DNA of 64,000 nucleotides. It comes from Lineus longissimus (Eukaryota > Nemertea > Pilidiophora > Heteronemertea > Lineidae). The stretch covers positions 7,805,431 through 7,869,430 of the forward strand of contig NC_088322.1 of NCBI RefSeq assembly GCF_910592395.1, read 5' to 3'. The position numbers were made by a program, and so were the translations under genes. Within the stretch, counting starts at the first letter, position 1. Each line of letters begins with the position of its first letter. Of this stretch, positions 1 through 11,540 are shown in pieces. The notes under the pieces were generated by a model. It saw only the letters and a program-made list of their open reading frames with translations, did not search any database and was not told the origin of the DNA.

Positions 1-1163
1 ATGTTTGACGGAAGTTGAGATGATATAGTGAAATAATCACAATATTATGTTCACAGGAATATTTGCAGGTACAGGTCATGGGTGGTATAGGCCAACATCA
101 GTCCAAAGCGGTGGTGGGGGGGAGCAGGAGGTTCGCCGTTGATCCATTCTGGTACAGGGACTCCTGTTGGTGGTAAATGGTAAAGCCCTGTTCTCTTGTT
201 CCAGCTACAAGATAGTATTCCATCCTGTTGAGACATATTTCTTGAAGAGGGCACAACCCTACTTTTGACGAGTGGTGCCTCCTGCAGTTAGATTTTGGAA
301 CTGAAGATAGTTTCAAAATGGTCAAGTTGGCTTCTGTTTATTTCTGTTTTATGAAAACAAAACGTTTCATGCCTGTCATAAAAGTCACTATTAGTCAATG
401 TCAGTTTATTTTCACGATGTTGTTTGTAAAAGAGAGAGGAATTGCAATCCAGTGACCATAACAGATAGATGTCTGTACGTTTTTTTGAAAGGACAAGTGC
501 CTTGATATAATGCCAGGCCCGCATAATAGTGATTCTTTGTACATGTAGGTGGTGTAACTGACTGACTAAAGATACAGAAGTATGAACAAATAGTTGACAG
601 ACAATGTGTAGATCATCCAAAGATTGCCACTACACTGAAACATTGTAATGAGGATTACATGCATCAGTGCCGGCCTGGCATTATCTCGATAACACCCTTC
701 CTTTAAAACCTAACAATTATTGGAAGCATGTGGTCTTGACAGAGGAACATACTCGGGGGTCAGTCATAGACGAGTCCCTGACAAAGAGTTTACAAGGCCA
801 AGGTTAACTTTATCAGAAAAATTCCACCACACTCCGCCTCAACCATGCAAACTGCATTTACTTGTAACATTCCTTGACTCCGCAGTTCGATATACAATAC
901 ATGTGATTAACCATAGCGCATCAGACCCCGCTACATCGTCGTTATCTCCGTTATACACGGCTTCAAGAATCCTCAGGAGACGGTGCGATCCGTCGAATCA
1001 GAATGGATGTGACAGGTCATGTGGAGCCGACGTCAAGTTAAATCGCTTGCGGAATCCCTTCGGAATTGGTTCAAAATGAACTCGCATATATACTTGTTTA
1101 GATCATTTGATTATTTTTTGAACTGGTGAGTTTTGGGAATAGGCTATTTCATAGATAATAATT
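1..1163. other. No recognisable gene
   Basis: I see no exon with a recognisable domain and no clear repeat here. A 119-codon open frame on the plus strand (720-1079) begins with a non-ATG codon and resembles no family I know, so I treat it as chance. Confidence 0.5.
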
Positions 1164-1480
1164 GGAAAAGGTCTGTTGAGTTGGTCACTAAATTAGGGTG
1201 CGGATATTGGGAGGCCGCGATCCAGAAACCGGTCTCGGGCCTTGCATCATAATTTGGAGATGCGTTATTATAAGTAGATAATCCGGAAAGGTCAAAGTTG
1301 ATTACTATTAGGTTTGGGGATGGGGATGGGGAAAAGGTCAGTTGAGTTGATCACCATGTTATGTTGTTAGGCATGGGAATTTTAGGAGGCTGGGCCCCAG
1401 AAACCGCTCTCGGGCCTCGCACCTTGGATATGCGTCGTCATAAACTAATAGCCGGGAAAGGTCAAGGTTGGTCACTTTTA
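1164..1480 (+). repeat. Imperfect tandem duplication, about 170 bp unit
   Basis: Two diverged units follow one another. GGAAAAGGTC followed by TTGAGTTG appears at 1164 and 1330. A CAGAAACC block followed by CTCGGGCCT appears at 1223 and 1398. A third partial unit begins near 1454 with GGGAAAGGTCAAGGTTGG. The spacing (166-175 bp) varies because of small indels, which points to an old duplication. No coding content is apparent. Confidence 0.6.
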
Positions 1481-2476
1481 TAGTTGTGGCCAAATTTCAA
1501 TGTCGAGTGATAAGTTTTTGGTTCTGGGGATGAGGATGGGGGAGCTGGAATGGGTCAAGGGGAGCTGATGGGGTATTGAATATCAGGAGAGAAAAAAGGG
1601 AGTCCCGTTTCACAACAAACCAAAATACCGACCAGAAAGAGTTGATATTTTCCGTAGATTTCTTAAATCACACTGAACGGTTGAATCTGTTAAGTTCCCG
1701 TATCAATTTCACAACAAAATGTTCGACCATATTCCTGCCTTTGATCGCACAAGATTTTCCCGGTGTTGATGTCATGATGCACCTTGTAGCAAACACTCGC
1801 CGGCATTCCGATCGTTTACACGGCATACCTGCAATCGGTACGATCAACCCCAGATGGAGGCTGATGGCGTTTGATCTCAGTAGCGGCATAGCCTACACGT
1901 ACCCGGGTGCGTACGGCGATATGTCGTTATCGAGACCGGATGAAGATGATTGCTTAGGAATTTAGAAGATTCTGATTTCTTCTTGTTTTTGTTTATTTAT
2001 GCCATGGGTTCAAACAGAAGACAAAATAATGACTAGCTATGAGTTCTCAATGTAAGATGACCCATCACAACCAAAATGGGGAGCACATTTTGAGCTTTAA
2101 AGTTAGCCACATTTTCATATAGCTGAGGTTCCAGGCCGAGTTTTGATACTACTTCATCTTTGTGTCTTTTGTGGTGCCAGAGGTATTCATTCCATATGTA
2201 GGAGGAAACCAGATATGTTTGCCAGTATTGTTTGGAGAATAATGACAATGCATCAGACATTTTCCTTTGAGAGAACTACACAAGAATTGCTTTAAAATCA
2301 TGTTTGAAATTTAGCCAAATTGGCAGAACACGAATATGAGGCTTATTGTGTCAAAATCTAAAAGTGTATTAAAGCGGACATGATTTTATAATGTCAGTGA
2401 TTGCTCAATACTACATGTATACTGATCCAATTTGATGTGATGGGTCATTTATTTCAAAACATATTTCAAAACGATA
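1481..2476. other. No recognisable gene
   Basis: A 129-codon open frame on the plus strand (1576-1965) starts at TTG. It shows no domain, signal peptide or membrane segment that I recognise. It could be a terminal exon, but I see no convincing splice acceptor. The rest of the stretch is AT-rich and featureless to me. Confidence 0.45.
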
Positions 2477-2578
2477 TACGATACGGTGGTACACTTATTG
2501 CCTAGCCTCAGTGTGCATTGATGTGTACCACAAGCACTTTTCAACACTACAGGGGCATAACTGTATCACTTTACCTTA
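2477..2578. mobile_element. Small MITE, GGTGGTA family, copy 1
   Basis: A roughly 100 bp segment has imperfect inverted ends: TACGATACGGTGGTA on the left, and on the right the complement of TAAGGTAAAGTGATA. Its inner ends carry TTATTGCC and GGGCATAACTG blocks. It matches the better preserved copy at 23850-23990 and a partial end near 4300-4356. It has no coding capacity, so any transposition would depend on a transposase in trans. Confidence 0.5.
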
Positions 2579-4424
2579 TTTAATTTGTATCTCTGGGTGT
2601 GATACACAAGCTAATCAAATCTAGTATCCCAATGAATTTAACTAAATTCAAATAGCGATAAGAATTATTGCAATAGAATACATTCAAGGGCAATTACAGC
2701 TGCTGCTGTTCAATTTTAATCAAAATGTTGGCACTTCAAGAAGTGCTAACGCACACAACAAGTTTTAATTGAAAAGCAATGTTTTCCTCTCCAAGTGCTC
2801 TTTGAACAGCCCACTATTCATGTCATATTTTTCAATTCGATATAAAAATGCTCAATTCCTTGTGTTCTCGTAAGGAAATGAATAATGAAGTCAAAAAGTT
2901 TATTATGTGATTCATAATGACAATTAGGTTCCTTTGTCTCCATGGGTGGTGATGACATGGATGATATGGGGTGTGGCAATTAAGAAAACTTGGCAATTAA
3001 GATGCATTAGAGAATCCAAGTCACGAAGTTTTAACCCTATCAAATTACTCCGCATATAAAACATTTGGTAATGGGTGCCACATAGCAAAATGGAGAGGTG
3101 AATTTTGAATATATTGTCCAAATTCCAAAATTTCTTGCTCATTTTCAGATTTTCTGAGGAAGGGTTAAGTTTTCTTTTAAAAATCAATAAATAATTTTTC
3201 CAAAATGCTTTCTTTCTTCTGAAATATGGTGAATGACCCCTCCTGAGAGAGATTTTGCACTTAAACCTATCTGAATTGGCTCCCAGTTTTACATTGCAAA
3301 CATGTCTTTTTTGATTGCAAACAAACTCACCTCATCAAGTCTTAAGGGGGGACATCCCCTCCTGAGTCTTAGGAAACACTGGGTTCTTCCTTGATTTCGA
3401 AAACTGCCTAAATTCAGGGGTCCTTTTATTCATTCACCTTTCACTTTTGAATGGAGGGAGTTCAACCCTTAAAATCAACAGCTGACGTAATTATCTCTAT
3501 TGTTATTCTGTTTACTATCAACACCCGCCATCTTATACCAGTTGTCTTCATTGTAAGAAAGCCAAGATAATTCGGCCGGGCAGACAATGGCGGCCATCTT
3601 GGATAAACACTCCGATGCTTGAATAACTGCATGCTTCCGTTTTACGCTGTCTTCAGTTGGAATACCCAGAAAGACACTCGCCAGTCAAAATGCAAATTTT
3701 CCCCATTGAAATGCGGAAGGTGTCAGATTGGAAAATGCGCGATTATTGGCTGATGGATTCTGGGATACCACCACCGGAAAGCATCTGTCAATGTTATCTC
3801 AAGTTCTCTCGATACAGTCTTTAGAATTCAAACGGCAGTTTATCGAAAATTTGGCCAGCATCAGTTTTTGTTTAGATTAGGATATTCCACAGATCTCATT
3901 AAAATGGTCGTAAATGCAGATGGTGCATTCTTGGATTTTGGCAGAAACCCTTCTTGCCTTGTTATCATTTTGGATTTTAGCGTTGATTTAAAAGGTGACA
4001 ATTTGACATCGACAATTTCCTGAGCTGTCAATTAAATGCGACGAGATAAGAAATTATTGCCAATAAAATTATCGCTTTTGTGGTAAGAATTAATCAGATT
4101 AAAAGAAGTTCAAGGTTTTATTTAGTTGAGGTCTCCATTGAAAATCTCACCAAAATAAATGGTGACACCAAGATACACGTCAGTGTTTTTTTCCCAATGT
4201 CGTGGTCATCGCTTGCCTGGCTGATATTTATAAGGAAAAGTGATACAATTAAAGCCCAAGTACAATTGCAGCCCGTAAAGTGTAGAAAACAGCTGCCAGT
4301 GCACATTTATTCACACTACAGAGGCTATAATTGTACTACGGCAATCATTGTACCACCTGACCATACATGTTGGCCGGGGGGGGGGGGGGGCACATATATA
4401 TAGCCGCGAAAATGATAGTCATGA
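2579..4424. other. Intergenic; end of a GGTGGTA-family MITE near 4300-4356
   Basis: There is no recognisable gene. Near 4311-4356 the blocks GGCTATAATTGTAC and TTGTACCACCTGACC look like the right end of a GGTGGTA-family MITE. I could not find a matching left end. A G-run follows at 4375-4390. Confidence 0.4.
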
Positions 4425-4839
4425 TCATCATCACATTGCAAGTTTTAAGATCATTTTCTGGTCTTTCACCGCTCTACAATAAGCTTTCAGTGCTCTGTTC
4501 TCAACGCTATTTTCCATTTTCCCGATATCCAGCATCACGTCTGCAAGCTACACCGGCGAAAATGATAGTCTGATATATATTACTCTTTCAGGATTGTCAA
4601 AACCCTAAATTACACAAACCAGCAAAATAAAATGGCGACAAATTTACCCGGGTTCACAACATAGTCTGCAGAGAAGATTCTTTGTTCGTGGACAGTCGTC
4701 ATCATCATCACATTGCAAGTTTTAAGATCATTTTCTGGTCTTTCACCGCTCTACAATAAGCTTTCAGTGCTCTGTTCTCAACGCTATTTTCCATTTTCCC
4801 GATATCCAGCATCACGTCTGCAAGCTACACCGGCGAAAA
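4425..4839 (+). repeat. Perfect 138 bp direct duplication, 277 bp apart
   Basis: Positions 4425-4562 and 4702-4839 are identical by eye over their whole length, from ATCATCATCACATTGC to CACCGGCGAAAA. The 139 bp between them is unique. GCGAAAATGATAGTC occurs just before the first copy and again at its end, so short homology may have driven the duplication. Complete identity suggests a recent event or an assembly artefact. Confidence 0.85.
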
Positions 4840-5892
4840 GAACAACGCCCGCTTGCCATTTTCCTCTGAATACCCTCCAAATATAACTCAATGTTTTTGC
4901 CGATCCCATCTTGATTCCCAGCAGAATTACGGCGATATATAACTGACAGCACACAAGCCACTCGTAGAATCGCTCAAATCGTGCGTTTGTGTCGCCATGG
5001 CAACCCTTGCCATTTCCTCTCGACAATTGGTACGGCACTGTTCTGTGCTTACACGTGTGGGATCTAGCTTATTGTGTAGAAATTTTAATGGAATTGAGTG
5101 TATAATCAAATAATGGCACTTCTCAAATAGGGTCTTTTAATATCTAACTCTGTCGTCGAGCTCAGTCATCTAGTCCTTGTTTACGTTGAGAACATGTTCC
5201 AAGATACATGTATGTTGAATTGTAGTGTTTTCTGCTCAGTTCATCAAGAGGCTTTTGGGCCCAGTGTACAACGTTGTTATAATAAAAGAAATCACTTATT
5301 TTCAAAATCATTATTTTCAAAATTGATTATTAATAAAGTATATTTGGCTCTATGAGAGATTGAAAAAATATCCATGAGCACTTTCTGCTCTTTACAGCAT
5401 CATCGGAATGTGAGCAAAATGTGAGCTTACACTGTTATTTACGTTTCAAAATCACGTCAGCTGTTGTCATGATTGTAATCATATGTGCATGACAAATTTC
5501 AGATATCCTCATAACACACCTTTTACTGTAAAAAGATACTTTCACTCTTTTTCTGGTGTCAATTTGTATTTGATTGCTAATATTTGTTTCCATTTTATCA
5601 TTGCAGACAAAATGGTAAGTTCCATGAAAAGATAATCAGAGGTGTTCATCAGGTAGGTTGTGTCTAGTAAGTTCATATAGCTCTTGTAATCACGTATCAT
5701 CATCCATCTGTTGTATATTCGTCCGTGAGTAGGGCACATTTCATATCCACCTGGGTAATTTATATTTGTGCACGTGAACCCCAGGTCAAATGACCTCAGA
5801 CAAAAAATTTCAAAATCCTTACTCAAGGATTATCATATACATCTGATAGATTCAAATAACGGGCTTAGAAATGTCCGTATACAAGAAACGTG
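4840..5892. other. No recognisable gene
   Basis: AT-rich sequence. I see no exon, repeat array or RNA gene that I can support. Confidence 0.4.
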
Positions 5893-7055
5893 ATGACCTT
5901 CACCTTCTTTTTATCAAGGTAATTGAAAATGCAACAGCTTGCCCATATTATCATCCATAGCATTACCATTCCACCTTGACCTCCTTTTTATCAAGGTCAT
6001 TGAAACTGCAACAGCTTCCCCATATTATCATCTATGGCATTACCATTCAACCTTGACCTCCTTTTTATCAAGGCCATTGCAACTGCAACAGCTTGCCCAT
6101 ATCATTATACATAGCATTACCATTCAACCTTGACATCCTGTTGATCAAGGTCATGGAAACAGCAACAGCTTGCCCATATTATCATCCATAGCATTACCAT
6201 TCAACCTTGACCTCATTTTTATCAAGATCATTGAAACAGCAACAGCTTGCCCATGTGATCATCCATAGCATTACCATTCAACCTTGACCTCCTCTTTATC
6301 AAGATCATGGAAACTGCAACAGCTTGCCCATGTGATCATCCATAGCATTACCATTCAACCTTGACCTCCTCTTTATCAAGATCATTGAAACAGCAACAGC
6401 TTGCCCATGTGATCATCCATAGCATTACCATTCAACCTTGACCTCCTCTTCATCAAGATCATTGAAACTGCAACAGCTTGCCCATGTGATCATCCATAGC
6501 ATTACCATTCAACCTTGACCTCCTCTTTATCAAGATCATGGAAACAGCAACAGCTTGCCCATGTGATCATCCATAGCATTACCATTCAACATTGACCTTT
6601 TTTCTATCAAGGTCATTGAAACTGTAACAGCTTGCCCCTATAATCATCAATAGCATTACCATTCAACCTTGACCTCCTCTTTATCAAGATCATTGAAACT
6701 GTAATAGCTTGCCCCTATAATCATCAATAGCATTACCGTTCAACCTTGACCTCCTTTTTTATCAAGGTCATTGTAACAGCAACCGCTTGCCCATATTATC
6801 ATCCATAGCATTACCATTCAACCTTGACCTTCTTTTTATCAAGGTCATAGAAATAGCAACAGCTTGCCCATATTATCATCCATAGCATTACCATAAAACC
6901 TTGGCCTTCTTTTTATTAAGGTCATGGAAACTGCAACAGCTTGCCCATATTATCATCCATAGCATTACAATTCAACCTTGACCTCCTTTTCATCAGGGTC
7001 ATTGAAACCGGAAAGAGCTTGCCCATATCATCATCTGTGACATTGCCCTTCTTTC
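5893..7055 (+). repeat. 77 bp minisatellite, 15 units
   Basis: A head-to-tail array whose anchor TTGACCTCC recurs at 5976, 6053, 6130, 6207, 6284, 6361, 6438, 6515, 6592, 6669, 6746, 6824, 6901 and 6978, with a diverged first unit before these. The period is exactly 77 except for one 78. It is not a multiple of three, so the array is not coding. Each unit has TGACCT and AGGTCA in everted orientation about 11 bp apart, usually within TCAAGGTCA. Units near 6207-6590 and the one at 6669 share TCAAGATCA, and several share a CCCATGTGATCATCC block, so a sub-block was amplified secondarily. Confidence 0.95.
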
Positions 7056-8828
7056 TCCAAGTAACACAAATTATGAGGCTTGAGAGTTGAGTGAAACTCG
7101 TAATTGCAGAAATAAAATGAGTGTTTCATATCGTGTGTGAGTATGATAACAACGCCAGCAGCCGCCATGAGATTGGACAATTTAGACTTTTTGGGTCATC
7201 GTTGTGGAAATTACAACAAACCAATTCAGCTGTCAATCAAAAATCTGCGTAATGACCTCAATAATTACTGCTGATGAGAATTGGAACCCGCAAAAGTTGA
7301 TTGTTCAAAATTGTAGTTCAGTGCTGTAAACTCGTGATTCACTCTGTAGCCCACCTGAGGGGCCTAAACGATACCGTGGTGTCCATTATTTATCATCTGT
7401 TGTTGTAGCCATACATGAGTATCATAGACTAATAGTAGGCCTGCTAGATTTGAAAACCTTAAAGAAGCAAAACGACGACAGTACAAAATCATGTACTTGA
7501 TATCATTTGCCCATTGAACGTAATACCAACTGCAATTGAGCGGTTGCTAGGAAGTGTCCTGTCATGGTGTGTGTAAAACCGTACGTGAGTAACTTCTCAT
7601 GAATAATAGATCGCATGAGTCACCTGGACTCTGTGATTGAGACTACTAATGCCGAGTGACGGACTCGCGAGATTTCATCGCCGAGGAAATATAGCCACGT
7701 TGATCTTTTACAGCAATCTAGGCGATGTTTTTGTCTGTCTCTTTTTCACCTGGGATCTTGAAGGGAAATCAACATGATATTTTTGGTCAGTGTTAAGTCA
7801 AGAGCACATGAACTCTATCTAATTTTGTTTGTTAGACAATGTCTTTATTACTGTAGAAGGAAACTGGGCACCTCGTGGAACCTCATGCTGTCCAAAAGAG
7901 TTGCTCTCTCTCTCTCTCCATCTATCTCGGGAGTGGACCTGGGACCTCAGCGGAGATCTCCTTTAAGTTTTATGAGCCGGAGCCACTGAGGCTTGGGTGT
8001 CTGACTTGCTGTTGTGAGGTTCCTGGATTGATCCCCACTGTCAGCCTGATACTCTGGGCAGGTCTGGACACCGGTCGGAAATGCTCAAATTTTAGTGCTG
8101 CTTGAGGAGCTCATCAGAGTTCTACTGAAAAGTTTCAGTGAAGACCAGGGAATAACGCTTTGAGAACTACTAAGAAAACAAAACTTGACGAATTTGGAGC
8201 CACAACCCTTCTTCCTGACTGGCAGCAGCAGCAGCCTATGTCACCTCTTGCCCTTCCTGTCCGTCACCTGCGATGGGTTCATATCCTTTCACTTGACAAG
8301 TGGTTTTCCAATTGGATTTCTTAATTGATATGTCAATCAGACGTGTCTTCAATTAATTGTGTATAATTCCCTGATTAGACATTTTCAGTGCATTGGCGCC
8401 AGAATTGTTGGTGGTTTGTAAGTTTTTGTGGACAATCATATTTTTTTTATCTTAAAGTCTTCAGTCCTCAAATGATATTTTCATTTGTTGGCATACAGTA
8501 AAAGCTACATTTCACTGTTTGTATCATAATATTTAAAGCGAGATAACAAATATCTACTTTAGTAATTCTTTGATGTTCTGACCCAACGTCAAAATGTGTT
8601 TTAAGACACAGTTAGTGTCTCAAAGTCCCTTTTTCATGCCTTAATCCGAGTTAGATTCCCCCCTTAATTGGCTGATAACGTGGCTTACATCTTACTCTCG
8701 GCAGAAACTCACTACTCAAAACTCCTGCTACCGGTTGTGTGAAGTAATTTCATCAGCTGGACAGCAATGTTGGTGGGCATTTCATGAACACGAAACAGCG
8801 TCTTTTTGAAAAGAAACTCCTTATTAGT
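7056..8828. other. No recognisable gene; possible tRNA-like B box near 8020
   Basis: GGTTCCTGGATTGATCCCC near 8020 faintly resembles a pol III B box, but no tRNA fold or SINE tail is clear. A short CT-rich run lies near 7903-7920. No exon is recognisable. Confidence 0.3.
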
Positions 8829-9070
8829 CATTCGTGATGAGAAGTAGCCTCTCCCTAAGATCTACGGATAACTGGCATTTGAAGTCGCGTGGCAACACTC
8901 TCAATTCTTGGTCGTAACACCTCATGCAAAGAAGCGATTCATTCACTGGACAATGACCTTGGTTGAGCATATCATAAAAATGAGCCTGCATATTGTTGGA
9001 AGAAAACGACCATATTAATCATGCGTGATGAAAAATGCCTCCCCCTAAGATCTGACGATAAAGTGGCGTG
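8829..9070 (+). repeat. Diverged duplication about 190 bp apart
   Basis: A block beginning CATTCGTGATGA at 8829 and containing CTAAGATCTACGGATAA recurs near 9020 as CATGCGTGATGA with CTAAGATCTGACGATAA. The offset is about 191 bp. Divergence is moderate, so this is an old local duplication without coding content. Confidence 0.5.
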
Positions 9071-11103
9071 ATAATGATGCTCAAGTATCCTTCGATCATT
9101 ATTGATACGAATACACCACTTACTGCTCCAGTTTATTGTCCGGTCTAAGGCCAGGCCATTGATCCGTTTGATTGACACTCCAATTAATATACCAATTAAG
9201 TGGCTAATTAATTAGTGACGGGCAAATGACAGAGTTTGGAGTGGAAGCGGATGTTTGGCTGCAGTGTTTTTGAGAGCTTTCGACAATGAAGGGCATTGAG
9301 AGATTTCTAATATGCTTTCTGGTTCGTTTGTTTTGAGAGGTATTCTTTGTTGTTCGGGCTGTAGTCTGAGAAATGGGAGGCTTTGTAGAAAATCTGAAGG
9401 CTTCGCTTTCTAAGATGAGCTTGAAAAAAGTTCTTGCCAAACAAAAATCTGCAAAAAATGATTGTATGTATGTTCAGGTCGGATTACCAGCTCCAATGAC
9501 TTCGAATATCATCCAAACAAGATTGATGGATGGCACTGTCAGCTTTCGGAAGTGGCTATGCAACAAACCGGAGCTTACTTCCGACAAGCACAGTTTTAGT
9601 GGTACAAGTTACAGCATGACTCAAACCAAAATGCAATAAATGAAAGTATGACAGATGTGTAAAGTAGAATTCCTAGCATTTGGTGCTCCCATGTCTTAAT
9701 GAGGTTCCACCCCTGACATGGGGGAGGGGAAGATATCATCTGGTAATGAATTAGAAAAGGTGAGTGATGATGCCGCCCTTCCAAATCCCAAGGAAAGTGC
9801 TTTGTGAGACAATGGGTTGTGACCTTGTTTTTCCTTGGTGAATTTGAATAAATGGGGAGCTAAGCTCGAGTGCTATATTTCCGTGGTCTTATTTGGTCTG
9901 TTACTGGACCAGCCCCTGTCACTTCAGCAGCCAGGGCCCCCAAGATTCTGCAGGGGTTAAGGTGAGGCTCGAATGAACTGAGAGAAGTGTCAAATCATTG
10001 CAGTATCGCAGTCTGCAGATAAGGTTTATCCTTGAAGTAACAGTGCCTTGGTGAGCTTTGCTCAGGGCTTTGTGTGTCAAGATGCTAAGTGATCAGTTTT
10101 TATGCCATGGTTGGAGTGATATGTGATAGATTAAGTTATGATGTGCACTGTAGGGCAAACACTGAAAGTACATTGTAATTAGAACAAAATAAATATATTA
10201 CACGCAGAAGAGATGGTTAACTATTATAATTTCTGACAATGTGATGATAACAATAACCCATCCACTCTTAATGACTTCTAATCAAAACAGAAATTATGTT
10301 ATTTCTCGCAAAATAATCGCCAAGTACTAAACAATCCAATGAACAATGCAACAAAAAAGATAATGCAACAAAGGTTATTATTCCGATTGCATCCTCCCGC
10401 AATATGCAATTTATTGCAATAAAAATATTCATTATATTGAATTCAATCATTGTATGGAACAAAGGCACTTTTGGCTGGTGAGTTGGTGGCAAAAACTTGT
10501 GTCCGCTTTTTTCTGCTTTTCGTTATTTTCAAAACAATTGATGTGATTACTAAATCGCTTTGTCGTCAGATTCGTGTACGATTGTACGATTTTATAGAGA
10601 AATAACGTTTTGTCGTGTTAATGACGTGAGAGTCTGTCATTCAATTGGACTCTTGTGACTCTCATAGCAGCACTTGTGCTCATGAAATATCCTCACCAGT
10701 TCCATTACACTCAGTTGATTATTCATAACATTGCGGTTTGGAGTACATTTATATCATTGTGGTCACCAGTAAATTCTTCCTACTGTCCCTAAATCTTAAT
10801 TTGTCCTCCAATCTGGATCAATATCTCATATTAACGATAATTAATGTGGACAGTGGCATCAGGCTCGGCATAACCTCATTAGTAGTACTTTATGGGGGGT
10901 GCTTGGTGAAATATTTATTTCTCCCGTAAGGCATGATTCATGTGAATAATTTGTATGGCATTTCAAGTGATGTATTTTGTGTCATATGTGTAAATTATAC
11001 CTGTAACTTAACTCATCCTGCCATTGACGTTTGCAGTGCCCCAAAAACAATCACGTTTTTAGGTCCAATAACCTTCCAATCAGGTGACAAATCGAATGTT
11101 GTG
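9071..11103. other. No recognisable gene
   Basis: AT-rich intergenic or intronic sequence. Several open frames of 60-90 codons exist on both strands. None shows a known domain or a convincing splice context. Confidence 0.4.
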
Positions 11104-11458
11104 TGACGTCAAGAATGATGTCTGACACAGCGTACCTTGATCATGACATGGCTGAAGTAAGCTGTGACGTCACACAACACTCAATTCGTCACATGATCAG
11201 AAGTTTTTTGCTCGAGAGCGAGATTTTTTCCCATTGCCAGCGCTGCCATCAGGATGTGAACGATAGCAGCATGTCGCGTAAAATGTTACCCCACCGGGGT
11301 CTTGACCAATGTTGGGCACTATGCTCAACGTCAGACCCTCACGGCAACGAAATATTGCTTCGGGACGATTTAGCCTGTGCAATAGTGACCCACGAAAACG
11401 CAAACACAGCCCTCGCAATGAAGCATGACATACCAGTGTCTGACGTCAGTGGGGGTGT
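11104..11458. promoter_or_regulatory. Cluster of three palindromic CRE sites
   Basis: The full CREB/ATF palindrome TGACGTCA occurs at 11104-11111, 11165-11172 and 11451-11458. An 8 bp word is expected about once in 65 kb at random, so three in 355 bp is unusual. A 145-codon open frame (11103-11540, plus strand, non-ATG start) covers the cluster but resembles nothing I know. The cluster could be an enhancer or promoter; no gene start next to it is evident. Confidence 0.45.
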
Positions 11459-11540
11459 GATGCAACATGCTTTTTCTGGGTCCGGGTTGGGATTGAGCCA
11501 GAAGTTCATTCATCCAGAAAGTGAGCTGAGCTACAGTTGA

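Noticed and set aside
1576-1965. 129-codon open frame as a gene
   Set aside because: Non-ATG start, no domain, no convincing splice signals; chance frames of this size are expected in 64 kb.
5893-7055. CRISPR array
   Set aside because: The 77 bp units repeat over their whole length with no unique spacers, in a eukaryotic setting; it is a minisatellite.
11103-11540. 145-codon open frame over the CRE cluster as a gene
   Set aside because: No recognisable domain and a non-ATG start; kept only as context for the CRE cluster.
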